A stretch of DNA of 6,717 nucleotides from Acetobacteraceae bacterium (GTDB taxonomy: Bacteria; Pseudomonadota; Alphaproteobacteria; Acetobacterales; Acetobacteraceae), in NCBI GenBank assembly GCA_014377905.1, contig JACMOQ010000625.1, positions 1 to 6,717 of the forward strand, given 5' to 3'. The stretch's first letter is position 1. Every line of letters starts with the position of its first letter. Of the stretch, positions 1 through 5,776 are shown one piece after another. Made by a program: the position numbers and the translations under genes. Below the pieces are notes generated by a model. The model did not search any database and had not been told where the DNA came from. It worked only from the letters and a program-made list of their open reading frames with translations.

Positions 1-766
1 TGCGCGCCAGCCGCGCCAGGGCTGCTTCCACGTATGCCGGATGCCGCTCAATGCCGATGAAATGCCGGCCTAGCCGCTTGGCAACCGCCGCCGCCGTGCC
101 GCTGCCGAGAAACGGGTCGAGCACCACATCGTCCACCCCGGTACTCGCCAGCAAAACCCGATGCAGCAGCGCCTCGGGCTTTTGCGTCGGGTGCAGCTTC
201 TGGCCGTGTTCGTTCTGCAGGCGTTCGCCGCCGGTGCAAATCGGCAGGAACCAGTCGCTGCGCATTTGCAGATCGTCGTTCAGCGCCTTCATCGCCTGGT
301 AGTTGAAGCGATAGCGGCTGTCCGGATCGCGCGCCGCCCAGATCAGGGTTTCATGCGCGTTAGTGAAGCGGCGGCCTTTGAAGTTCGGCATCGGGTTGGA
401 TTTGCGCCAGATCACGTCGTTAAGGATCCAGAACCCCATCTCCTGCAAAATCGCGCCGATGCGGAAAATATTGTGGTAGCTGCCGATCACCCAGATCGTG
501 CCGTCCTTGCGCAACAGGCGCCGGCATTCAGTGAGCCATTCGCGGGTGAAGGCATCATAGGCCGCGAAATTATCGAAGCGGTCCCAGTCATCGTCCACCC
601 CATCCACCAGGCTGTCATCCGGCCGGCGCAACTCCCCCCGCAACTGCAAATTATACGGCGGATCGGCGAAGACACAGTGAACCGAGGCCGGCGGCAACAT
701 CCGCATCAGCCGCACGGCATCGCCGAGCATCACCTGGTTGAGCGGCAGTTCGCGGGTGATTTCCAA
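1..766 (-). CDS. ccrM: CcrM-type DNA adenine methyltransferase (GANTC), 3' part missing
   Basis: Beta-class N6-adenine DNA methyltransferase of the CcrM family. In alphaproteobacteria this enzyme methylates adenine in GANTC hemimethylated after replication and links transcription to the cell cycle. I re-translated the minus strand without a break for 255 residues to the left edge. Catalytic motif DPPY is at residues 35-38, followed by NLQLRGELRRPD and the family signatures WVIGSYHNIFR, WRKSNPMPNFKG, FTNAHETLIWA and HPTQKPEALLHR. The AdoMet-binding motif DPFLGSGT is at 217-224. The order (catalytic motif first, AdoMet motif last) is that of the beta class. The C-terminal region of about 100 residues usual in CcrM lies outside the window. 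There is no ATG at the N terminus. I chose TTG at 766 because GGAG lies 5 bases upstream and an in-frame TGA lies shortly before; the next GTG/ATG (codons 12-13) would cut too close to the GD of the first strand. It lies 70 bp downstream of rnhB on the same strand, probably in one operon. Confidence 0.95.
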   Translation of the reverse strand, partial: MEITRELPLNQVMLGDAVRLMRMLPPASVHCVFADPPYNLQLRGELRRPDDSLVDGVDDDWDRFDNFAAYDAFTREWLTECRRLLRKDGTIWVIGSYHNIFRIGAILQEMGFWILNDVIWRKSNPMPNFKGRRFTNAHETLIWAARDPDSRYRFNYQAMKALNDDLQMRSDWFLPICTGGERLQNEHGQKLHPTQKPEALLHRVLLASTGVDDVVLDPFLGSGTAAAVAKRLGRHFIGIERHPAYVEAALARLAR

Positions 767-769
767 ACG

Positions 770-775
770 GACTCC
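770..775 (-). promoter_or_regulatory. ccrM ribosome binding site overlapped by a GANTC site
   Basis: On the minus strand GGAG (775-772) stands 5 bases before the TTG start of the methyltransferase gene and supports that unusual start. The same bases form GAGTC (774-770), a CcrM target. In Caulobacter, GANTC sites in the ccrM leader are known to take part in its own control. A comparable role here is inference. The site overlaps the ribosome binding site, so any effect of methylation would act through DNA (transcription), not directly on the mRNA. Confidence 0.55.
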
Positions 776-836
776 GAAGGGGACGGTGATGGTGGACGCA
801 GCCTTGTGCCCAGGTCAATCGTAACCACGTCAAATC

Positions 837-1415
837 TCACAGGGCCAGCACCAATTGCCGCACGCTGCCAAAGCCCGCGCGGTGATGCGGGGTGATGCCC
901 AATTCCCGCAATCCCGCCAGATGGGCCGCAGTGCCGTAGCCCGCATTCCTTTCCCAGCCATAGCCCGGATAACGCAGCGCGAGGCGCGCCATCAGCCGGT
1001 CGCGCAAAACCTTGGCGATGATCGATGCGGCGGATATTGCCGGTTCCAGCCCGTCGCCCCCGACCATGCAGCGCACCGCACACGACAAACCGGGGTCGGC
1101 GTTGCCATCAACCAAGGCAAGATCAACCGAACCAAGCCGGGAAACCGCCCGCCGCATCGCCAGAAAATTGGCCTGCAGGATGTTCAGCCGCAGGATTTCA
1201 CCGACCGAGGCCGCCCCGATGCCAATCTCAACCCCGGGCGTGGCGCGCAGCACCGCATCCACGAGCTCGCGACGGGCAGCACTTAACTTCTTCGAATCGT
1301 CGAGCAACCCGGTCGGAAACCCGCCCGGCAGCACCACCGCCACCGCCACCACCGGCCCCGCCAGCGGCCCGCGCCCAACCTCGTCAATCCCCGCGACTCG
1401 ATTTGCTGTCACCAT
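837..1415 (-). CDS. rnhB: Ribonuclease HII
   Basis: RNase HII cuts the RNA strand of RNA-DNA hybrids and starts ribonucleotide excision repair by nicking 5' of single ribonucleotides in duplex DNA; it is cytosolic and Mn/Mg dependent. The 192-residue protein is near the usual bacterial length of about 200. The signature GIDEVGRGPLAGP is at residues 9-21, giving acidic residues D11 and E12. DDSKKLS follows at 39-45, VDGN (D103) at 102-105, and GD (D121) before AISAASIIAKVLRDRLM. These four acidic residues fit the E. coli catalytic set. The C-terminal YPGYGWERNAGYGT and H...R.GF segments are also typical. ATG at 1415 is used; the next codon is GTG, a possible alternative. A TAA lies in frame 12 bases upstream, so the gene cannot start earlier. 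A strong AGGAGG lies 18 bases before the ATG, which is unusually far. ccrM follows after 70 bp, an arrangement common in alphaproteobacteria. Confidence 0.97.
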   Translation of the reverse strand: MVTANRVAGIDEVGRGPLAGPVVAVAVVLPGGFPTGLLDDSKKLSAARRELVDAVLRATPGVEIGIGAASVGEILRLNILQANFLAMRRAVSRLGSVDLALVDGNADPGLSCAVRCMVGGDGLEPAISAASIIAKVLRDRLMARLALRYPGYGWERNAGYGTAAHLAGLRELGITPHHRAGFGSVRQLVLAL

Positions 1416-1506
1416 GGCGCGAGCTTACAACGTCCTCCTGAAACCACGTGCTTCACCTGCGCCCGGCGCCATGCCGACAGTAGCAGCTTGATCTGGGAGA
1501 GTTAGA
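1416..1506. promoter_or_regulatory. Divergent intergenic region between rnhB-ccrM and the ligase operon
   Basis: This 91 bp separates two outward-facing gene groups and should hold both promoters. I see no convincing -35/-10 pair on either strand. Visible elements are AGGAGG facing rnhB (1439-1434), the palindrome CACGTG at 1445-1450, and GGAG at 1496-1499, seven bases before the GTG start of the ligase gene. Promoter content is inferred from layout only. Confidence 0.35.
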
Positions 1507-3036
1507 GTGACCGAATATTTCGCCGATACCATGGCCGGATTGCTCGCACGCGGGGCCGACGCCGCCCCCGCAATCGGCGCGCCGGATCGCCCGACGCTCA
1601 GCCATGGCGGGCTGCGCGCGCTCGCCACACGGACGATGGCGAGCCTCAACGCAATGGGCATCGGCCGGCATGATCGCGTTGCCATGGTGCTGCCCAATGG
1701 CCCGGAAATGGCGGCGGCTTTCCTTGCCGTTGCCGCTTGTGCCACCACCGCGCCGCTCAACGCCGCGTATCGGTCCGATGAGTTCGATTTCTATCTTTCC
1801 GACCTCAACGCAAAAGCCCTGCTGATCGAACGCGGCTTGGACAGCCCCGCCCGCGCCATTGCGGCTGCCCGCAACATCCCGGTAATCGAATTGATCCCAG
1901 GCGAACTGGCCGGTGATTTCACCTTGCAAGCCATGGCGCCGATGGCAGGCCCCGCCGCCCATCCTGGCATGGCCGAGGCGCAGGATATTGCCTTGGTGCT
2001 GCATACCTCGGGCACCACCTCGCGCCCCAAGATCGTGCCGTTGCGCCATATCAACGTCACCGCGTCTGCGTATCATATCGGGGACGCCCTGGCGCTCACC
2101 CAAGGTGATGTCTGCCTCAACATCATGCCGCTGTTTCATATCCACGGCTTGATTGCCGCGGTGCTATCGTCGGTCGCGGCTGGCGGGTCGGTTGTGTGCA
2201 CCCCGGGCTTCAACGCCTTCCGCTTCTTCGCGCAATACGACGCCGCGCGCCCGACCTGGTATACCGCCGTGCCAACCATGCACCAGGCGCTGTTGGGCCT
2301 GACCGCGCGCAACGCCGACATCATCGCGCGCGGCCGGCTGCGCTTCATCCGCTCATCGTCGGCATCCCTGCCGCCGCAGGTGATGACAGCGGTTGAGGCA
2401 GCTTTCGGGGTGCCGGTGATCGAAAGCTACGGCATGACGGAGGCTGCCCACCAAATGGCGGCCAACCCGCTGCCGCCACGCGCCCATCATGCCGGATCGG
2501 TCGGCATTGCCGCTGGTCCCGAAATTGCCATCATGTCCGATGACGGCACTATTCTGGGCACCGGCGAACTGGGCGAAATCGTCATCCGCGGCCGCAACGT
2601 CACCGCCGGGTACGAAAACAACCCGTCTGCCAATGCCAGCGCCTTCACCAATGGCTGGTTCCGCACCGGCGATCAGGGCACCCTCGATGGGGAAGGTTAT
2701 CTGCGTCTCACCGGCCGCCTGAAGGAAATCATCAATCGCGGCGGCGAAAAAATCTCCCCGCTGGAGGTCGATACGATCCTGATGGACCATCCCGCCGTCG
2801 CCCAGGTGGTAACTTTCGGCATGCCGCACGACAAACTCGGCGAGGAGGTCGCAGCCGCGGTGGTGCTGCACGACGGTCACGAGCTCGAAGAACACGCATT
2901 GCGAGCGTTCTGTGGCGAGCGTCTGGCCCCGTTCAAGGTGCCGCGCAGGATTGTCTTCCTGGTCGAGATTCCCAAAGGTGCCACCGGCAAGTTGCAACGC
3001 ATCGGCCTGGCCGCAAAGCTCGGTCTGGGGTCGTAA
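1507..3036 (+). CDS. Oxalate-CoA ligase (AAE3/Pcs60-like acyl-CoA synthetase)
   Basis: ANL-superfamily AMP-forming ligase that most likely activates oxalate to oxalyl-CoA with ATP in the cytosol. The 509 residues match the family length. The ATP-binding loop TSGTTSRPK is at 167-175, the adenine/AMP motif YGMTE at 308-312, GWFRTGD at 383-389, the hinge region GRLKEIINRGGEKISP at 403-418, and the catalytic lysine K495 in PKGATGKLQR. The stretches LVLHTSGTTSRPK, MPLFHIHGL, TWYTAVPTMHQ, LRFIRSSSASLPP and ESYGMTEAAHQMAANPLPP closely resemble my recollection of plant AAE3 and yeast Pcs60 oxalyl-CoA synthetases, more than fatty-acyl or acetyl-CoA ligases. The start is GTG with GGAG seven bases upstream. 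One oddity is isoleucine at 176 where most members have glycine after the loop lysine. The stop shares one base with the next start (TAATG), so the two genes are translationally coupled. Substrate assignment is by resemblance; malonate or another short dicarboxylate remains possible. Confidence 0.85.
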   Translation: MTEYFADTMAGLLARGADAAPAIGAPDRPTLSHGGLRALATRTMASLNAMGIGRHDRVAMVLPNGPEMAAAFLAVAACATTAPLNAAYRSDEFDFYLSDLNAKALLIERGLDSPARAIAAARNIPVIELIPGELAGDFTLQAMAPMAGPAAHPGMAEAQDIALVLHTSGTTSRPKIVPLRHINVTASAYHIGDALALTQGDVCLNIMPLFHIHGLIAAVLSSVAAGGSVVCTPGFNAFRFFAQYDAARPTWYTAVPTMHQALLGLTARNADIIARGRLRFIRSSSASLPPQVMTAVEAAFGVPVIESYGMTEAAHQMAANPLPPRAHHAGSVGIAAGPEIAIMSDDGTILGTGELGEIVIRGRNVTAGYENNPSANASAFTNGWFRTGDQGTLDGEGYLRLTGRLKEIINRGGEKISPLEVDTILMDHPAVAQVVTFGMPHDKLGEEVAAAVVLHDGHELEEHALRAFCGERLAPFKVPRRIVFLVEIPKGATGKLQRIGLAAKLGLGS

Positions 3037-4010
3037 TGCGCATTGCGATTTTCGGTGCCGGTGCGATCGGCGGCATGCTCGGGGTGAAGCTCGCAGCGGC
3101 GGGGGCGGACGTGACCTTCATCGCGCGCGGCCCGCATCTGGCGGCGATGCAGGCCAATGGCGTGACGATGATATCGGGCGAAAATCGCATCACCGTCCAT
3201 CCGCGCTGCATCGCCGATGCGGCGGATGCCGGCGAACAGGACTATGTCTTCGTGACCTTGAAGGCGCATTCCCTGCCCGCCGCAGCACCATCAATCGCTG
3301 CCATGATGGGGCCAAAAACCGCGCTGGTCACCGGGATCAACGGGGTGCCTTACTGGTATTTCTATGGTCTCGATGGCCCTTACCGCGATCGCCGGGTCGA
3401 AAACGTCGATCCGGGTGGCAAATTATGGGACATCCTGCCGCCGTCGCAGGCGATCGGCTGCGTGGTCTATCCCGCCGCCGAGGTCACCGAACCCGGCGTC
3501 ATTACCCATATCTATGGCGACCGTTTCAGCCTCGGCGAACCGGACGGGACCCGTTCCGAACGGGTGGAAGCGCTCGGCAAGGCCCTGATCGCGGCCGGCC
3601 TGAAAGCCCCCATTCGGCCGAAAATCCGCGATGAAATATGGGTTAAGCTGTGGGGCAATCTTTGCTTCAACCCGGTGTCGGCGCTGACCGGGGCAACGCT
3701 TGCCACCATCACCGCGCGCCCCGACTTGCGCGCCTTGTGCCGGGCGATGATGGCCGAAGCCCAGGTCGTCGCCGAAGCCCTCGGCGTGCGCTTTGCCGTT
3801 AGCCTGGAAAAGCGCATCGATGGGGCGGCTGAGGTCGGCGAGCACAAAACATCTATGCTGCAAGACCTCGAACGCGGGCGCCCGATGGAAATCGACGCGC
3901 TGTTGGGCGCGGTGGTGGAATTGGGCGACATGACCGGCCACGCCATGCCGAACTGTGCGGCGGTGCTGGCCCTGGTGCGCGAACGCGGGCGGCAGGTGGG
4001 GGGATACTGA
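3036..4010 (+). CDS. panE: Ketopantoate reductase family protein, probable oxalyl-CoA reductase
   Basis: NADPH-dependent oxidoreductase of the 2-dehydropantoate 2-reductase (PanE/ApbA) family. The 324 residues begin with a Rossmann nucleotide motif GAGAIG (7-12). Family catalytic positions appear intact: N102 in INGVPYWYF, K204 in the WVKLWGN segment (with N208), and S273 and E285 in HKTSMLQDLERGRPMEID. The classical role is reduction of ketopantoate to pantoate for coenzyme A synthesis. However, it starts inside the stop codon of an oxalate-CoA ligase gene. In Methylobacterium extorquens a PanE paralogue (PanE2) reduces oxalyl-CoA to glyoxylate and is needed for oxalate assimilation. I therefore infer that this enzyme more likely reduces oxalyl-CoA. 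The two roles cannot be separated by the motifs I can see. GGGG just upstream of the ATG may serve as ribosome binding site. It is followed by 59 bp and the toxin-antitoxin pair. Confidence 0.88.
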   Translation: MRIAIFGAGAIGGMLGVKLAAAGADVTFIARGPHLAAMQANGVTMISGENRITVHPRCIADAADAGEQDYVFVTLKAHSLPAAAPSIAAMMGPKTALVTGINGVPYWYFYGLDGPYRDRRVENVDPGGKLWDILPPSQAIGCVVYPAAEVTEPGVITHIYGDRFSLGEPDGTRSERVEALGKALIAAGLKAPIRPKIRDEIWVKLWGNLCFNPVSALTGATLATITARPDLRALCRAMMAEAQVVAEALGVRFAVSLEKRIDGAAEVGEHKTSMLQDLERGRPMEIDALLGAVVELGDMTGHAMPNCAAVLALVRERGRQVGGY

Positions 4011-4069
4011 CGGCGCGCGTGCATCAGCGGCCGTCCCATGCTATTGCTTGCATTGATAGGAGCGCGCCG
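4011..4069 (+). repeat. Perfect 8-bp inverted repeat bounding the antitoxin leader
   Basis: CGGCGCGC (4011-4018) directly after the PanE-like stop codon is the exact reverse complement of GCGCGCCG (4062-4069), which directly precedes the antitoxin ATG. The 43 bp between the arms are AT-richer, contain a smaller CTAT/ATAG pair (4041-4044 and 4056-4059), and hold the antitoxin ribosome binding site. An antitoxin operator would be expected somewhere here, but in GC-rich DNA such a repeat can arise by chance. Confidence 0.4.
4058..4062 (+). promoter_or_regulatory. Antitoxin ribosome binding site
   Basis: AGGAG stands seven bases before the ATG at 4070. This favours that start over the in-frame ATG at 4019, which would add 17 residues without family resemblance. 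Confidence 0.7.
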
Positions 4070-4258
4070 ATGGCCAATTCCAAAGTGCAATCACTCTTCC
4101 ACGTGCCGCCTGATGAGGCAGAAGAAGCACATCTTGATGCGTTGGCGGACGCTGACTTCGACGCGGGTCAGTTTGTGTCCCATGACGATGTGGTTAAATG
4201 GTTAAAATCATGGGGGCAGGCGGATGAACTGCCTTGTCCAACCCCCAAGCTACGTTGA
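4070..4258 (+). CDS. Type II antitoxin, RelB/ParD-like
   Basis: A 62-residue acidic protein, probably the antitoxin that binds and neutralises the RelE/ParE-like toxin encoded directly downstream and represses the shared promoter. The segment from about residue 24 (ALADADFDAGQFVSHDDVVKWLKSWG) to ADELPCP resembles small antitoxins of the form 'D...GR.VSHEEV..WL.SWG...E.P.P' that commonly precede ParE/RelE toxins. The residues before about 20 are not recognisable as a DNA-binding fold by eye, so the subfamily is uncertain. The start at 4070 has a good AGGAG. Its 3' end overlaps the toxin reading frame. GC content over 4081-4500 is about 54% by hand count, well below the flanking genes, which suggests horizontal acquisition. 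Confidence 0.8.
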   Translation: MANSKVQSLFHVPPDEAEEAHLDALADADFDAGQFVSHDDVVKWLKSWGQADELPCPTPKLR

Positions 4259-4524
4259 ACAAAGTCGCTTGGTCGAAGATCGCACTGAGGCAACTTGAAA
4301 TTATCCGGGCCTATATCGGGCAATTTAATCCGATGGCCGCGCAAACTCTGGCGCAAGGCCTTGTTGCAGCCGGTAACAGCCTGGCGAATTTCCCACATCG
4401 TGGCAGGATCGTCACGGCACCCGACAGACGGGAACTAATTGCAGTGTATCCCTACATTATCCGCTATCGCGTTGTTGGCGAGCAAATCCGGATATTGCGC
4501 GTCAGGCACGGCATGCGGCGGTGA
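4234..4524 (+). CDS. RelE/ParE-family toxin
   Basis: Small basic toxin of the RelE/ParE superfamily. Members either cut mRNA on the ribosome (RelE type) or poison DNA gyrase (ParE type); the sequence does not decide between them by eye. Family features are the N-terminal KVAWSKIALRQLEIIRAYI helix region, the central FPHRGRIV turn, RRELIAVYPYIIRYRVV, and the C-terminal strand IRILRVRHGMRR. No ATG start exists in the N-terminal region. TTG at 4234 gives 96 residues and a 25-base overlap with the antitoxin, with a weak GGCGGA upstream. TTG at 4255 gives 89 residues, overlaps the antitoxin stop as TTGA, and begins right before the first family strand. Either start implies coupling to antitoxin translation. 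It meets the oppositely transcribed haloperoxidase gene after 19 bp. Confidence 0.85.
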   Translation: MSNPQATLNKVAWSKIALRQLEIIRAYIGQFNPMAAQTLAQGLVAAGNSLANFPHRGRIVTAPDRRELIAVYPYIIRYRVVGEQIRILRVRHGMRR

Positions 4525-4543
4525 TAGCTTTAACGGCTCCAAC

Positions 4544-5776
4544 CTACCCACCCGGCCGCCGCAACGCCACGCCCTTAAACGCCCCCAGCGTCCAAGCCCC
4601 TACCGCACGCCCGGTCGCCAGCCCGTCGGCGTTTTCAAACTCAAAATGGATGCCGCCATAAAGCCGACTCATCGCCGCTTCTTGCGCCGCTGCGGTAAAG
4701 CTCGCGAAATGCCGCGTCACCCCCGGCAGGCTTTCACTGCCGAAGTCAAATTCCCGATCCCCGAGCCAGGCGATCAACACAAGCGCCGCTGCCCCGCTGA
4801 AGCTCGAATGGCCCGAGATATACCCCGGGTGATTGGGGGTTTCGAGCAGTGGCAGCCAGTCCGGAATTGCCGCCATGCCAGGGGTGCCGACGCGGATCGC
4901 GGTAATCGGACGCCAGAACCGGAATGTATATTTCGCATCCGCCATCGCAATGCACGCATCTGCCATCGCGACATTCAGTTCGGCGAATAATTCCGCCTCA
5001 GCCATCAACCCGATCTGCCGTCGCGCCATCAAACTGCCGGCAATCGCATTCCAGTGCCCGGCCGGCGCATAGGTGCCGATCGCGTCGCTCCAGTAATGCG
5101 CAATCTCGGTCTGCTCGGCGGTGCGGGATCGCGATTGGGCAGCGCCAAGCTCGGCCACACTGCGCACCGAACGCTCAAACGCCGTCGTGCCCAGGCCGGG
5201 CGGACGGAACTGGTTCGGTGCCCGCATCGCAAAAGGTGTCAAAATCGCCCAGTGCGGATGCAATGGCCGGAGAAACCCCGGCGGGGTGGCCCGCCAGTCG
5301 CCCGCGGCATTTTCCGTGCCCACCGCCGCAATTCCCTGCGCCCCATCCCCGGCACGACGTGTGAACACCGCCTCCGCGATCATCGCCCCGAGTGCCAGGG
5401 CGCCCGCGCGGTTTTCCCCCGGCGGCAAACCCGCAAGCGATGTGGCGAGTGCTGCATCCAATACCGCACGCCGGGACGGGAACAAGCGCACCAGCATGGC
5501 ATGCTCGCCCGCCGCGGCCGCCACCGCCGGATCGAGCCCGGATGGCGCCGCCACATGCACCAGAAACCCTTGCTCGCCGGCAATCGCCTTGACCGTATCG
5601 AGAACCGCGATGCTTTCCATCGCCAGGGCCCGGGCCGCATTAAACGGGTCAGTCAGCGTCGCCTGAATGGCCAGATTGGTCTGCTGGTTCCACGCCAGCA
5701 CCGGATCACCCGCCCACGCCGGCACGCTCGCCAGCAGCAGCGCGCACGCGACACCCAACCGCCGCCATAACCTCAT
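4544..5776 (-). CDS. Exported vanadium-dependent haloperoxidase family protein
   Basis: PAP2/vanadium haloperoxidase superfamily protein of 410 residues. Enzymes of this kind bind vanadate and use hydrogen peroxide to oxidise halides to hypohalous acids; related members are acid phosphatases. A signal peptide is evident: MRLWRRLG, a hydrophobic stretch, then cleavage likely after VPAWA near residue 22, so the protein is periplasmic or secreted. The anion-binding site is complete: K282 and R289 (K-x6-RP), SGH at 321-323, and R371 with H377 (SR-x5-H). The spacings equal those of the fungal chloroperoxidase set (K353/R360, S402-G403-H404, R490/H496). The usual PSGH is ISGH here. H316 stands seven residues before the catalytic histidine, where bromoperoxidases carry His and chloroperoxidase Phe. 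The start ATG overlaps the stop of the upstream LRR gene (ATGA) with no clear ribosome binding site, so expression probably depends on coupling. Halide substrate and physiological role are unknown. Confidence 0.86.
   Translation of the reverse strand: MRLWRRLGVACALLLASVPAWAGDPVLAWNQQTNLAIQATLTDPFNAARALAMESIAVLDTVKAIAGEQGFLVHVAAPSGLDPAVAAAAGEHAMLVRLFPSRRAVLDAALATSLAGLPPGENRAGALALGAMIAEAVFTRRAGDGAQGIAAVGTENAAGDWRATPPGFLRPLHPHWAILTPFAMRAPNQFRPPGLGTTAFERSVRSVAELGAAQSRSRTAEQTEIAHYWSDAIGTYAPAGHWNAIAGSLMARRQIGLMAEAELFAELNVAMADACIAMADAKYTFRFWRPITAIRVGTPGMAAIPDWLPLLETPNHPGYISGHSSFSGAAALVLIAWLGDREFDFGSESLPGVTRHFASFTAAAQEAAMSRLYGGIHFEFENADGLATGRAVGAWTLGAFKGVALRRPGG

Noticed and set aside
767..836. Possible ccrM promoter with TTGAC elements, or CtrA boxes, between rnhB and ccrM
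   Set aside because: TTGAC occurs twice, but no acceptable -10 lies at proper spacing, and no TTAA-N7-TTAA CtrA site is visible.
161..895. 244-residue open frame on the plus strand, antisense to ccrM and the end of rnhB
   Set aside because: The minus-strand frame has unmistakable methyltransferase motifs. The plus frame has low-complexity, domain-free composition typical of shadow frames in GC-rich DNA.
1453..2145. 230-residue open frame antisense to the ligase gene
   Set aside because: It lies opposite a well-matched AMP-forming ligase and shows no recognisable motif; it is a shadow frame.
2353..2997. 214-residue open frame antisense to the 3' half of the ligase gene
   Set aside because: It mirrors conserved C-terminal ligase motifs and has no motif of its own.
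4019..4069. Upstream ATG that would lengthen the antitoxin by 17 residues
   Set aside because: No ribosome binding site, and the added residues do not resemble the family; the ATG at 4070 has AGGAG at good spacing.
3423..4090. Overlapping antisense frames opposite the PanE-like gene
   Set aside because: The plus-strand protein has all family catalytic residues; the opposite frames are repetitive and unrecognisable.
4525..4543. Terminator between the convergent toxin and haloperoxidase genes
   Set aside because: Only 19 bp, with no hairpin followed by a T run on either strand.
5054..5770. 238-residue arginine-rich frame antisense to the haloperoxidase gene
   Set aside because: Arg/Pro/Ala-rich shadow composition, opposite a protein with a complete vanadate-binding site.
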